29,743 nucleotides of DNA from a virus: the IMG/VR virus record IMGVR_UViG_3300017776_000103, positions 1-29,743 of that record; one strand, 5' to 3'. Below are positions 26,101 to 29,743 of the stretch, piece by piece (positions within the stretch are counted from its first letter, which is position 1; each line of letters begins with the position of its first letter). The notes under the pieces were generated by a model, which was given only the letters and a program-made list of their open reading frames with translations, did not search any database and was not told where the DNA came from. A program made the translations under genes and the position numbers.

Positions 26101-27688
26101 GCTATTATCTGTAATACCTGCTAATGGTACTAGAGGTTCGGGTGTATTTACCTTTGAGCAAGGTGACAGCACCATCGCTACCAATACTGTTGATTCTTTC
26201 ACCGGTGACACTTTTGGCACCAGCACAGCCACGCTTGCTATGGGCCAAGTAGCAAATGCCGTAATAGATGCAGCAGTAGACGGCTTTATACGTCCCAACG
26301 ATAAAATAACTCTTTTTGACCCTTCGAATAATTTGGCTGGAACTCGTATTTATACTGGAACAGCTACTAGCACCTATACAGCTGCCACCTCTTGGAGTAG
26401 CCTGGTTGTAGAAACAATTGATGGTAGTCTTATTGTCGATGGAACCTTATCAGCGGATACCATTAGTTCAGATGATGCTCTTACAAATACATTAACTGTA
26501 GAAGGCGGTATAAAACTTTCTTCTACAGGTAAGATTTTTACTGCTGCAAAACTGTCGTATGGTGCGTCAGATTCAGGGATCTTCTTTCAAAATACAAGTG
26601 ACGGAACGCGATTAGATATAGGAGATGGAAACAAACATCTAAGATGGGATGGTTCGAGTCTTACTATAAAAGGGGACTTAAAAGGAGGCGGTTTAACAAG
26701 TGCTAGTACTCCTACTGATAGCTCTAAAGGTTTCTTCTTTGGGCAGGATGGCACCGCTTTTATTGGAAACAAAGATAAGTATCTTTCAGTAGACGTTGAC
26801 GGTCGTGCATTTATAACAAGTCTAACCGTCAAAGATCTTACTTCTGATATAAGCGAGGTAATGCGCTTATATGGACATGCTGATGTTGAAACAGGTGATG
26901 CTGATGGGTATGTAGACCCTACAGATGATAAGATAGCTTACTTCCCTCAACCTAGCTTCGATTCTGACGATGTTAGCTCTACGCCTACAGCAAATGTTAC
27001 CCTATCTGTAAGACAGCACAGAAAAATTGACGTTACTGACCTGTATTTAGAAATGAAAGAAAGGTTCCCTCTCACAGGAGGAAGAAATGTTAGAGTTGGA
27101 AAAATAATAAATCTAGTTACAGGGACTTTTGATAGTCCAGGTTTTATTGTAATAGATCACAGATATGCGAGCCCCGTTAATGGCAGTGGTATATCTGGTT
27201 ACAGTTACCCTGTTGCCAACGAAGAAATAGATTCAGCCTTTCTTACCGAACTTGACAACACATATGAGGTAAATAATGGCGATAAGCTAAGAGAGGTGGG
27301 ATCAACTACTACGTATACTGTTAGAAAGGCTTTTCATGGAGGAACATCTTTGGAAACAATAGTTTATTTTAATCAGACTAATCCTCCATCTAGCTGGGCA
27401 ATAGATGATTATGTAGAAGTGTTTGAAGCTGCCACTTCTACCGAAATCTGGGAAACTGTAGACCAAAAACGATTCTTTAAACAAGATCATGATAGTGACG
27501 CTGATCAGAGTATGTTGTATCACCAAATCTCTCTTGCAGGTACTTTAGGTCGGAGAACTAATAAGCAAGTAGATGTTAGACTCAAGTGGGTAACTACAGA
27601 TGATAGCCAAGATCATACTACCGATGATGGAAATGGTAATAGAAATGCCATAGAATCAATAGGGGGTTACTACACTAAAGTTAGATAA
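14180..27688 (+). CDS. Giant tail hub/fibre protein (lambda J-like), 4502 residues
   Basis: One uninterrupted frame covers hub and fibre. Residues 1 to about 1300 resemble tail tip hub proteins: WGLSSHWGDF near 255, and MQLLDYMTNTRYGKGLSLEK near 875, a signature of J-like proteins. Residues about 1306-1410 form a fibronectin III-like domain (P-x-RPTALSA, ILSW). About 1437-3448 hold alternating Ig-like modules, about 3452-3890 three F-F-E repeats, and about 3895-3985 a W/Y-rich module also present near 1677. From about 4081 (DGSLIVDGTLSADTISSD) the sequence matches the end of lambda-type central fibres, followed by a unique C-terminus, the probable receptor-contacting tip. Short collagen-like G-x-y hinges separate modules. 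No catalytic depolymerase or peptidase motif was found. Its start shares one base with the previous stop, and a terminator follows. Confidence 0.88.
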   Translation: MAIRNIHNTLKTSLLNYDPYSVVHLIKFERPRNVNQPSGTIKGSSLDYAYMTDAQYDISYQDGSIPVGSSTPNPAQTYRANKVINLGTVNENIRAKASNLNLTLDAASLGTSLNVSCSFVSGTCTTDGNLPEAGFQEGDKIYLETVTGTNDGKYVIIDRFTNGGTVFKYTAISSITEQAAAQATSATYTISQSSEEVVTLVANSNSYTNYINREVIIYRAHINPESREIIGEPFLYFKGITSKASISEGLEKSTITWGLSSHWGDFLKVTGRITEDSEHRALGLDGTPDIDSLVRSEYANDYGFLHSTAAVNLAATYNEFETRYREEDRTGPDWATGTRTVEYQEEVTRELNLAFNPQAKMLPVVYGVRKVDSFPIFIDVDADDSGIVYKADAICEGPISSIMDLDLDGTSLICIDEADYSIRNSSGSQYVASAVDIPCFGRADSGGVLDDYQAATGAYYDDDVDRFVTRLVGVFFPSVTLSKWQQVSFNTADTGSDTGIGINHEKSHTFLSPIRGNITFHAGEANQKSDNLLTWKSNTNKFKIQSDFYDNDKIPYWSTSHRLLDTAYVTGEYHIASGQTDIPNIKYVVRGRDPECYNYDGTYTKDDTVSSISADNFDVGDEVTLHKTSNNDQIGTTVKIIDKFSLKPRSFGNVSAFETNLSTRFIFSTTPDLGTTTRFYMKSVSTTSHKYYFSTWDDTAASGDIQATLSATITSGMIASGTTAGLKINLDAATDSDLETALVHDSAIIGFVSDDIPSILASSYADTDTSLVGGSVVIDNITSYTTTSRPDLDEVVLKNAIQIESGLTSDEIVGSKVIVTEVINDVPRVQERTAIAFISSSNIVFVDSPWDYDSIPSDACTYKIGFKGDKRVTINPAMQLLDYMTNTRYGKGLSLEKEIDLDYWKAAAGVCDTRSTQTLIVSNTTDIDDDDIGTVYTYKPNDVTLWRGKLKSIESAPQKLQLTFEECYRKIAYKSGRGRVFQDDEYYWSNGTLYKHTGTAGIATATNPLSTTEVKIYKEDSTDSGPSNLVLDYTTGDFNGNPIVKKYSNSSQSFSDSGYSLYDSDDVKYWKYLGWDFPSQRNVTRHQLNQIVYTTNSVFSNINNMLQQFNGILRYSAGKYQLDIKGTNPGVTSAGRISEDDIIGTISLDDSGIKGSINSISANIVDPAAKFESRSISFFNSDYLKQDNGIKKSGNFKLSGITNYYNARLNIKQYLDESRFGVTIKFKMAPRGLMLLSGSIIELTYPRFGFDNKEFRIENLNFTKDGTVDVVAREHNDSAYLVESVQGFKGISASVEAGQGSAPRSIPNRPTALSATQVQQGEIILSWTNSSQFSSASHLVEIYSNTVNNFENVNTTLIGTSSSDTYHDILSVGGGVGVGNTTRYYWIRYQVKTPRLNGASTELINIPSEYFPNTTDTNHTNGEGIAGTGSTSNPLRAIKLNPGTTGSFVYQTDGTGIESGYDSTTTLTTTRTNISGTESFVWKLGGNVISGEDEANYDYTPPTNFSDMPQVITVQVTDTVGSDTYTAEDSITITASRIIDEGVVGTDGFTITAQNSTHVFRTDSDGDITDFASFQAGINVVKGDTTFGFDTSVSPTANTYKYGTIAYENSDHITVNVLQTSGNEGDITISSSAGTFRTGTSVTRTSFVIPVIDNNTGDTIASIKYSLSKTLDGAAGVKTALVYAYQRSSTTLTTNPGAVDVNLNTGQISTASLANGWQKDIADTSGTDDLYICAASASGTGNSDSIAAGEWSSAVTLAVHGSHGSDAKTVIVSPDAYFFVKGKNGNLTPGSINVTANNQNLTADGTWTTSAGTISEQTDTHTAAVCEIDSDDFVDGMVITYTAASADGSLSDSVTLKELEAGSDAIQGILSNPAHTLHADSDGVVSSTTGSGTTIRVFEGATELSFTTSSPTDGKFNVAVSDVTGITEGGVTDSGSFCTIGDHSSVDSNTDSFVITYTISGKSSNGESFTTFTLDQTITKVKDGTDAAELTITGTSDSTDSSTGVTTTTITFSDNSTVDIDHGTDGTNARTVEINSEKLAFTYDSDGDADANQTAVVTATPRNTSGTVFYEFFIDGTAQGSGPASGTDADEFTYTPPTSFANMPQTIKVEIREGAADGAIVATDTVQTFGLQDSVDGTSPYSVIVTNPSHVFPASTAGVVTTYNASATNIQVFKGTTELNSVAESATPGAGEFNISSITATNITVSETREVSPTHLYTSNHSAFDDDEDIAAIVYNLDVEGSETLQGWQTFTKSKKGDTGDVGKSTIVVADSNFFVKAEDGTLTPETITITANNMNTTADGAWSVSSGHTLTSTTNTHTAASCTVSRDDFTDGMVVTYTTASADNSVSDSVTLKQLDEGSRAVTGILSNETHIVPTGIDGVVTTSALAGSGTTIKVFEGATELAFTTGTPAAGEFAISATSSDIDTVGDITDSGTFATIGNLPRLKEQFGDANIADTLDNWTVVYTISGKNQRGESFTSFDLVQSFTKTKRGETGPDGIIPEQLVITANKYVFPYSNTGVLLNEDGTVHEDNDSDADVTLYINGNIIRRSGKYKVKLYINGTYYAGSTYGDGVSYQSGDQNSDNIPQITIGIDDLALSYSDMPLQVRVDIHDYDPNSNDDPVLATDSLVVYGAKEGHDAYTVVLDNPTATLISNSNGVVSDFTETGTDIQVYKGTTKLIRYKSTDGAVDGGSFADNADSRFNVTSVSYSDSDIDGTIGSAFGHNDADEFDDTKWVVGDITGWPNNENRGYREFTISAENVQTLKIRQNLNRVKQPEDAVEIYVIDTTTTEYAFNYDKEGNKIGTPTVTVKAAIRDNHASSYQLGWWKWQVFDADDDVVATSTGLTSSTDGWYVNTSFTSNYAETMTYTPPADIADMPQKVRWSFISDDVQSYNSAVFASPDARDEVHFIGVRDGLSGEDSVFGVLTNPTHTFTSEYVNSQNYDVEDYDGSETSILIFRGTTPLSYGGNSNARNNETDKTNKYYIDSVTETNIEQFATNFTTETINDVTVARSREADNFASNEDQASLAFVVHAYITNAEYIEIPLEQTFSKAKNGQDGGTAKLALISSNTSYFTRHKDGTLSPDSVQLSARTFNIQRTNESWTSVGVTNDILQVDSDNFTVSTGGNKYLTFTKENMEDHLADIAQLTISSVRDVARFKYYSGSPDLKSDEFDIGILEEGKDSITVELTNATHAIETTREGKVKDYDNSVGLVSSGTKIRMYQGATKFTIEDTYNDMTPGTFRFLASSQPTPNGILNYVSNSGSSYGTDELIIDDLHLQSPYTQDWQDSKVTYTLSYMDLEGNRGSTSAEQTITGLSEGIQGDKGSNVRITGGKAVVNYNKNGSSPDPGNQGFTAVVSSPPATGSLAYRWYFNGTAAGPGANGWVAGTLDSDANEQYFGMSSTFTGGNGRAGDVVKVEVKHVPTGSDLDDITDVFLVDEFTIGRLREGEQKGILTLYAESDSPSNYLTDISLDGGKYVNFYEYSGTQPSYLTPSTLADLNFFRVGGSGYKALYSTVEEPTQWSQISFTPQKYVHFFEYTEDSFTNLTDSQVDALVFVQAEADALEVTGSSVVGDNTVITFSAGPNVSIANPSDGDTKGVKVLYADSSDPQTWAAVSLTDGDYVNFYEYTDSFSTLTNLQVQALTFTPTVGVAEDAAGVTPIYSTSATGDDEIIGDSDDLTANHTYINFYEWTGSAPTTVPSDLTYIEYVGEDATPLTVTGSSVVGNNTVITFSAGSNVSVPNGTDGTTIGVKALYSNIADPQTQSDINTTSGDFVNFYEFTGTYSTPSNTVIANDLDFVPRTSNNIVPLFAEVQSPTAFSQISLTSGKFVHFHEFTGTYSNPSDTDVAGMTFVQVEGDDAAPLTVTGSSQSGDNTVITFSDNESVNVPNGADGLNSATVFIYEWTSTSSNTTNNPPGNTTYTFSSGAVSFSGTTTWESSPPDAGDNDLYLWYKTATASSTGTTATIANNAWSSVGLLSVIPANGTRGSGVFTFEQGDSTIATNTVDSFTGDTFGTSTATLAMGQVANAVIDAAVDGFIRPNDKITLFDPSNNLAGTRIYTGTATSTYTAATSWSSLVVETIDGSLIVDGTLSADTISSDDALTNTLTVEGGIKLSSTGKIFTAAKLSYGASDSGIFFQNTSDGTRLDIGDGNKHLRWDGSSLTIKGDLKGGGLTSASTPTDSSKGFFFGQDGTAFIGNKDKYLSVDVDGRAFITSLTVKDLTSDISEVMRLYGHADVETGDADGYVDPTDDKIAYFPQPSFDSDDVSSTPTANVTLSVRQHRKIDVTDLYLEMKERFPLTGGRNVRVGKIINLVTGTFDSPGFIVIDHRYASPVNGSGISGYSYPVANEEIDSAFLTELDNTYEVNNGDKLREVGSTTTYTVRKAFHGGTSLETIVYFNQTNPPSSWAIDDYVEVFEAATSTEIWETVDQKRFFKQDHDSDADQSMLYHQISLAGTLGRRTNKQVDVRLKWVTTDDSQDHTTDDGNGNRNAIESIGGYYTKVR
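18488..24520 (+). repeat. Seven Ig-like module couplets in the giant fibre
   Basis: By eye three diverged module types recur. A (TYTPP..-MPQ type) lies at about 18488, 20262, 21685, 22505 and 24155. C (FVK..-GTLTP type) lies at about 19482, 20965 and 23355. B (NPTH..-G-V..-I-VF-GTTEL type) lies at about 18821, 19772, 20597, 21275, 22096, 22930 and 23733. Every B is preceded by an A or C module, giving AB, CB, AB, CB, AB, AB, CB, then a final A. One extra W/Y-rich module (D) sits between the first and second couplets. Modules are 95-135 residues and joined by glycine-rich hinges. Confidence 0.75.
19210..19480 (+). repeat. Module D, first copy
   Basis: About 90 codons from residue 1677 (TALVYAYQRSS). 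The pattern (aromatic strand, proline, GW, then DLYIC and EWSSAVTL) is repeated with divergence at about 25859-26130. It lies between the first B module and the first C module. Confidence 0.6.
24872..24949 (+). repeat. E segment DNA repeat, copy 1
   Basis: A 78-base copy. By hand count, its first 66 bases differ from copy 2 at five positions. It shares an uninterrupted 27-base core (starting GGAGACAATACAG) with copy 3. Confidence 0.8.
25328..25405 (+). repeat. E segment DNA repeat, copy 2
   Basis: A 78-base copy starting 456 bases after copy 1. It is nearly identical to copy 1 over the first 66 bases and matches copy 3 in its last codons (VPNG). Confidence 0.8.
25769..25846 (+). repeat. E segment DNA repeat, copy 3
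   Basis: A 78-base copy starting 441 bases after copy 2. The encoded VTGSS..GDNTVITFS is retained. A more distant E-like segment (LTITGTS..TITFSDNSTVDI) occurs at about 20140-20250. Confidence 0.75.
25859..26130 (+). repeat. Module D, second copy
   Basis: From about residue 3895 (ATVFIYEWTSTSS). It has a P-rich stretch, TTW, then DLYLWYKTAT and NAWSSVGLLSV. It aligns by eye to the copy at 19210-19480 and precedes the fibre C-terminus. Confidence 0.6.
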
Positions 27689-27690
27689 AG

Positions 27691-27720
27691 TAAAGGGGCT
27701 TTCGCCCCTTTATTATTTTT
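27691..27720 (+). terminator. Bidirectional terminator between convergent clusters
   Basis: TAAAGGGGC (27691-27699) pairs with GCCCCTTTA (27704-27712) in nine pairs around a four-base loop. On the plus strand it is followed by TTATTTTT. On the minus strand the loop reads GAAA, a GNRA tetraloop, and the stem lies directly after the TAA of the small minus-strand gene. It ends both transcription units. Confidence 0.9.
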
Positions 27721-27913
27721 CTTCTGGCTCAAGCTCCTCGCAAAGTAGCTCATTAAACCCTACTAGACAAACTTCTGTTTGATCTAACTCTATTTGTTGA
27801 GTTTTTCTTTTCTTTTGGAGTTCTTGTATTTGTCCTGCTAAATACTTTGCTCTTTCGCTTAGTTCATCTACAGGATAATCCTTGCCGTTAAAGTTCATAC
27901 TATTTTCTGTCAT
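27713..27913 (-). CDS. Small coiled-coil protein, DUF6447-like
   Basis: A 66-residue protein. The start (MTENSMNFNGKDYPVDELSE) has an N-x-NGK-x-YPVDxLS pattern followed by one long amphipathic helix (AKYLAGQIQELQKKRKTQQI), then an acidic tail. This resembles small phage proteins annotated as DUF6447, whose function I do not know. It begins eight bases after the nrdB stop with AGG upstream, so it belongs to the nrd transcript as its last gene. The stop codon touches the shared terminator stem. A helical oligomer or protein partner is likely from the heptad-like pattern. Any role in nucleotide metabolism is only by association. Confidence 0.7.
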   Translation of the reverse strand: MTENSMNFNGKDYPVDELSERAKYLAGQIQELQKKRKTQQIELDQTEVCLVGFNELLCEELEPEEK

Positions 27914-27921
27914 TATAATAC

Positions 27922-28884
27922 CTATTTAAATATATCTTGCCAGTTTCCGGTTGTACTGGCTTTTGAGTACTCAGTGGCTCTGTTTTCAAAAAAGTTAGCG
28001 TGTTCTACGCCGTTTAACATATAGTCTAGCCAATCTAAAGGATTTTTATCACTGCCAAAAATCTTTTTCAAACCTAGACCTAACAGTCTTCGATCTGCGA
28101 TGTATCGAATATACAGCTTTACATCTTCTGGCGTAAGGTCAGGTACATCAGCACCTGCGAAACACAAGTCGATAAAAGCATCTTCTAGCTCTACGGAACG
28201 TTCTGCCGCGCAATATATTTCATACTTTAGATCGTCATTCCATAGTTCTGGATTCTCTTGAATATAAGTACGGAATAGTTGACTCATGCCTTCAACGTGA
28301 AGACTTTCATCTCGTACAGACCAAGTAACAATCTGACCCATACCTTTCATCAAGTTATGTCGTGGAAAGTTCAACAGAATAGCAAAACTACTAAACAACT
28401 GTACTCCTTCGGTAAAGCCTGAGTAGATAGCCATTGTTTTTGCAATATCCATTTTACTGCTCATGCCAAAGTTGCTAAGATGTTCATGCTTATCCATCAT
28501 AGCTTTGTGTTCCATAAACTTCTGATACTCATCATCACCGAAACCAAGTGTTTCTAGTAGTAATGAGTATGCTTCCTGGTGTACTGCTTCCATTGCTGCA
28601 AATGCAGATAGCATCATACGTACTTCGGGCTGTTTAAATGTTGGCAAGTAATGTGTAGCATATCCACAACATACGTCAACATCTGCTTGCGTAAAGAAAC
28701 GAAAGATATTCGCTAATAGAGACTTGTTGCCTTCACTAAGGTTCTCACGAAAATCTTTCAAATCATCTGCAAGGTTTACTTCATCAGGTAACCAGTGCAT
28801 ATGCTGCTGAGACTTATAATGTTCAAACGCCCATGGATAGTTAAAAGGTTTATAATATTCTCTTTCTTCTAATAAATTACTCAT
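27922..28884 (-). CDS. nrdB: Ribonucleotide reductase class Ia, small (beta) subunit
   Basis: A 320-residue NrdB when started at the ATG at 28884, which overlaps the thioredoxin stop as ATGA; a GTG three codons earlier is less likely. The di-iron ligands are all visible: D68, E99, H102, E158, E192 and H195, with radical tyrosine Y106 four residues after H102. The E-x2-H pairs are in AMEAVHQEAY and RDESLH. The protein generates the tyrosyl radical passed to NrdA to reduce ribonucleotides to deoxyribonucleotides. The C-terminus (FFENRATEYSKA to IFK) has the expected tail for binding the large subunit. The complete ligand set with Y106 indicates the classical Ia type rather than the tyrosine-less Ic type. 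Phages use it to raise dNTP supply. Confidence 0.95.
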   Translation of the reverse strand: MSNLLEEREYYKPFNYPWAFEHYKSQQHMHWLPDEVNLADDLKDFRENLSEGNKSLLANIFRFFTQADVDVCCGYATHYLPTFKQPEVRMMLSAFAAMEAVHQEAYSLLLETLGFGDDEYQKFMEHKAMMDKHEHLSNFGMSSKMDIAKTMAIYSGFTEGVQLFSSFAILLNFPRHNLMKGMGQIVTWSVRDESLHVEGMSQLFRTYIQENPELWNDDLKYEIYCAAERSVELEDAFIDLCFAGADVPDLTPEDVKLYIRYIADRRLLGLGLKKIFGSDKNPLDWLDYMLNGVEHANFFENRATEYSKASTTGNWQDIFK

Positions 28885-29123
28885 GATAACCACTCCATTA
28901 TATCGGCCTTGCTTTTACCGCCTACTAGACGTCCCTGCTCTACCCCTTCGCTTGTAAGAAGTACCATAGTAGGTACTCCTCGTATGCCAAACTCACCAGC
29001 TAATTCTGGTTGTGTATCTATATCTACACTCTCTACTGGATAAGGTAGAACCATTTCATCAAGAGTTTTCTGTAACATCTTGCAAGGCCCACACCAATCA
29101 GCACTAAATTTTAATATTTTCAT
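28881..29123 (-). CDS. Thioredoxin-like protein, short form
   Basis: An 80-residue thioredoxin-fold protein with active site W10-C-G-P-C14 and cis-proline P51 in IRGVPTMVLL, then a glycine pair (LVGGKS) before the last helix. It is shorter than bacterial thioredoxin (about 105 residues) and lacks the first strand and helix, as in several phage thioredoxins. I place the start at ATG 29123, with GAGG six bases upstream, rather than the in-frame GTG at 29135 inside nrdA. It begins right after the nrdA stop and ends overlapping nrdB (ATGA). Lying between the two reductase subunits, it is probably their electron donor, reducing the C-terminal CxxC of NrdA. Confidence 0.9.
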   Translation of the reverse strand: MKILKFSADWCGPCKMLQKTLDEMVLPYPVESVDIDTQPELAGEFGIRGVPTMVLLTSEGVEQGRLVGGKSKADIMEWLS

Positions 29124-29124
29124 C

Positions 29125-29743
29125 TTAACCCTCACACGCTAAACAAGCGCCTTCGTCGATACTATCGAACATATATTGTCTTAATGCTTCGTCTGATACA
29201 GTCTCAGCTCGTTTGATTGCTTCACTACGCAAATAATATAAAGTTTTTACTTTTTGTTTCCATGCCATCATATGTATAGCATGTAACTCTTGTTTTGATA
29301 CATCTGCAGGGAAGAATACATTAAGAGACTGACTTTGGCAAATATGCTGCTGTCTATCTCCTGCCATTTCAATAATCCATTTTTGGTCTATCTCTACAGC
29401 TGTTTTGAACACATCTTTTGTATATTCATCCAAGAACTCTAGCTGTTGTACTGAGCCACTATTAGTAATTACACTTTTCCAAACTTCTTCTGTATCCATT
29501 CCAATTTCTTGGAGAGCATGTTGTAGATACTCATTTTTAAGTAGACTAGAGCCACTTTTAGTTTTTTGGGTGAAAGCATTAGCCCTATAAGGCTCAATAC
29601 TAGGACTAGTATTACCACAAATGATAGAACTACTAGCGTTAGGGGCCACAGCAAGAAGATGTGCATTCCTAACTCCATAGCCTTCGCCATCAGGGCATTC
29701 CCCTCTTTCTGTTGCAAGTTGTCTTGTGGCACGTACTGCCTCC
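29125..29743 (-). CDS. nrdA: Ribonucleotide reductase class Ia, large (alpha) subunit, C-terminal part
   Basis: The frame is open from the window edge, giving 206 codons of the C-terminal region; the 5' end lies outside. NTSPSIEPYRANAF marks the conserved phosphate-binding region of the barrel. KTLYYLRS holds the YY pair (Y730/Y731 of E. coli) of the radical transfer path. The protein ends GACLACEG, a CxxC redox pair that shuttles electrons to the active site. The in-frame GTG at 29649 is not the start: the upstream codons (RQLATERGECPDGEGYGVRN) are clear NrdA sequence. The stop is followed one base later by the thioredoxin start. The catalytic cysteines of the barrel are not in this window. 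Confidence 0.95.
   Translation of the reverse strand, partial: EAVRATRQLATERGECPDGEGYGVRNAHLLAVAPNASSSIICGNTSPSIEPYRANAFTQKTKSGSSLLKNEYLQHALQEIGMDTEEVWKSVITNSGSVQQLEFLDEYTKDVFKTAVEIDQKWIIEMAGDRQQHICQSQSLNVFFPADVSKQELHAIHMMAWKQKVKTLYYLRSEAIKRAETVSDEALRQYMFDSIDEGACLACEG

Noticed and set aside
27252-27286. TTGACA inside the giant fibre gene as an internal promoter.
   Set aside because: The candidate -10 is poor (TAATGG at a 16-base spacing) and there is no downstream gene for it to serve.
26422-27688. Variable region of a diversity-generating retroelement at the fibre C-terminus.
   Set aside because: No reverse transcriptase, template repeat or adenine-biased paired sequence is visible in the window.
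27905-27960. TATAAT on the minus strand just before the small coiled-coil gene, as a promoter.
   Set aside because: No -35 match at a suitable distance, and the hexamer abuts the start codon of a gene eight bases behind nrdB.
29125-29649. GTG at 29649 as the start of a short nrdA.
   Set aside because: Twenty or more conserved NrdA residues are encoded upstream in the same frame; the gene continues past the window.
29469-29732. Minus-strand frame of 87 codons overlapping nrdA, which could suggest a frameshifted or broken nrdA.
   Set aside because: The true nrdA frame is open to the window edge with conserved residues throughout, so the other frame is a shadow.
1-29743. Prophage features such as integrase, repressor or attachment sites.
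   Set aside because: None seen; the window covers only structural and nucleotide-metabolism genes, so lifestyle cannot be decided from it.

Overview
The window is part of a tailed bacteriophage genome: the head and tail morphogenesis module of a phage with an HK97-type head and, most likely, a long non-contractile (siphovirus-type) tail, followed by the end of a convergent nucleotide-metabolism cluster. Evidence for a phage is the canonical gene order (terminase, portal, protease/capsid, connector, neck, tail terminator, tail tube, chaperones, tape measure, tail tip), dense packing with 1-8 base overlaps, and A+T-rich sequence. No tail sheath or baseplate genes are seen. The host cannot be read from the sequence. 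Perfect-consensus sigma70-type promoters point to transcription by a bacterial housekeeping polymerase, and phage-borne class Ia ribonucleotide reductase genes are common in lytic, often aquatic, phages.

Layout on the plus strand: 1-112 end of the large terminase; a promoter; HNH nuclease; portal; a small lysine-rich protein; a prohead protease-scaffold-capsid fusion with a strong internal in-frame start; a terminator; head-tail connector; a large basic neck protein; tail terminator; a first tail tube protein; a perfect promoter followed almost at once by a terminator; a second, paralogous tail tube protein; two tail-assembly chaperone frames that look joined by frameshifting; tape measure; a tail-tip protein; then one giant 4502-residue tail hub/fibre gene (14180-27688) that fills 45% of the window. 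The giant protein has a lambda J-like hub at its N-terminus, a fibronectin III-like domain, seven Ig-like module couplets, three F-F-E repeat units and a fibre tail.

A bidirectional hairpin terminator at 27691-27720 separates this from a minus-strand cluster read toward it: nrdA (cut by the window edge), a mini-thioredoxin, nrdB and a small coiled-coil protein. The first three would supply dNTPs for phage replication, with the thioredoxin as the likely electron donor.

No intergenic space exceeds about 110 bases. No tRNA, CRISPR array, insertion sequence, integrase or attachment site was seen. The most interesting points are the control devices: an internal start that would yield more capsid than protease, terminators after the capsid and after the first tail tube gene, a promoter-terminator pair between tail tube paralogues, and a +1/-2 type frameshift candidate. 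The combinatorial repeat architecture of the giant fibre is the other.
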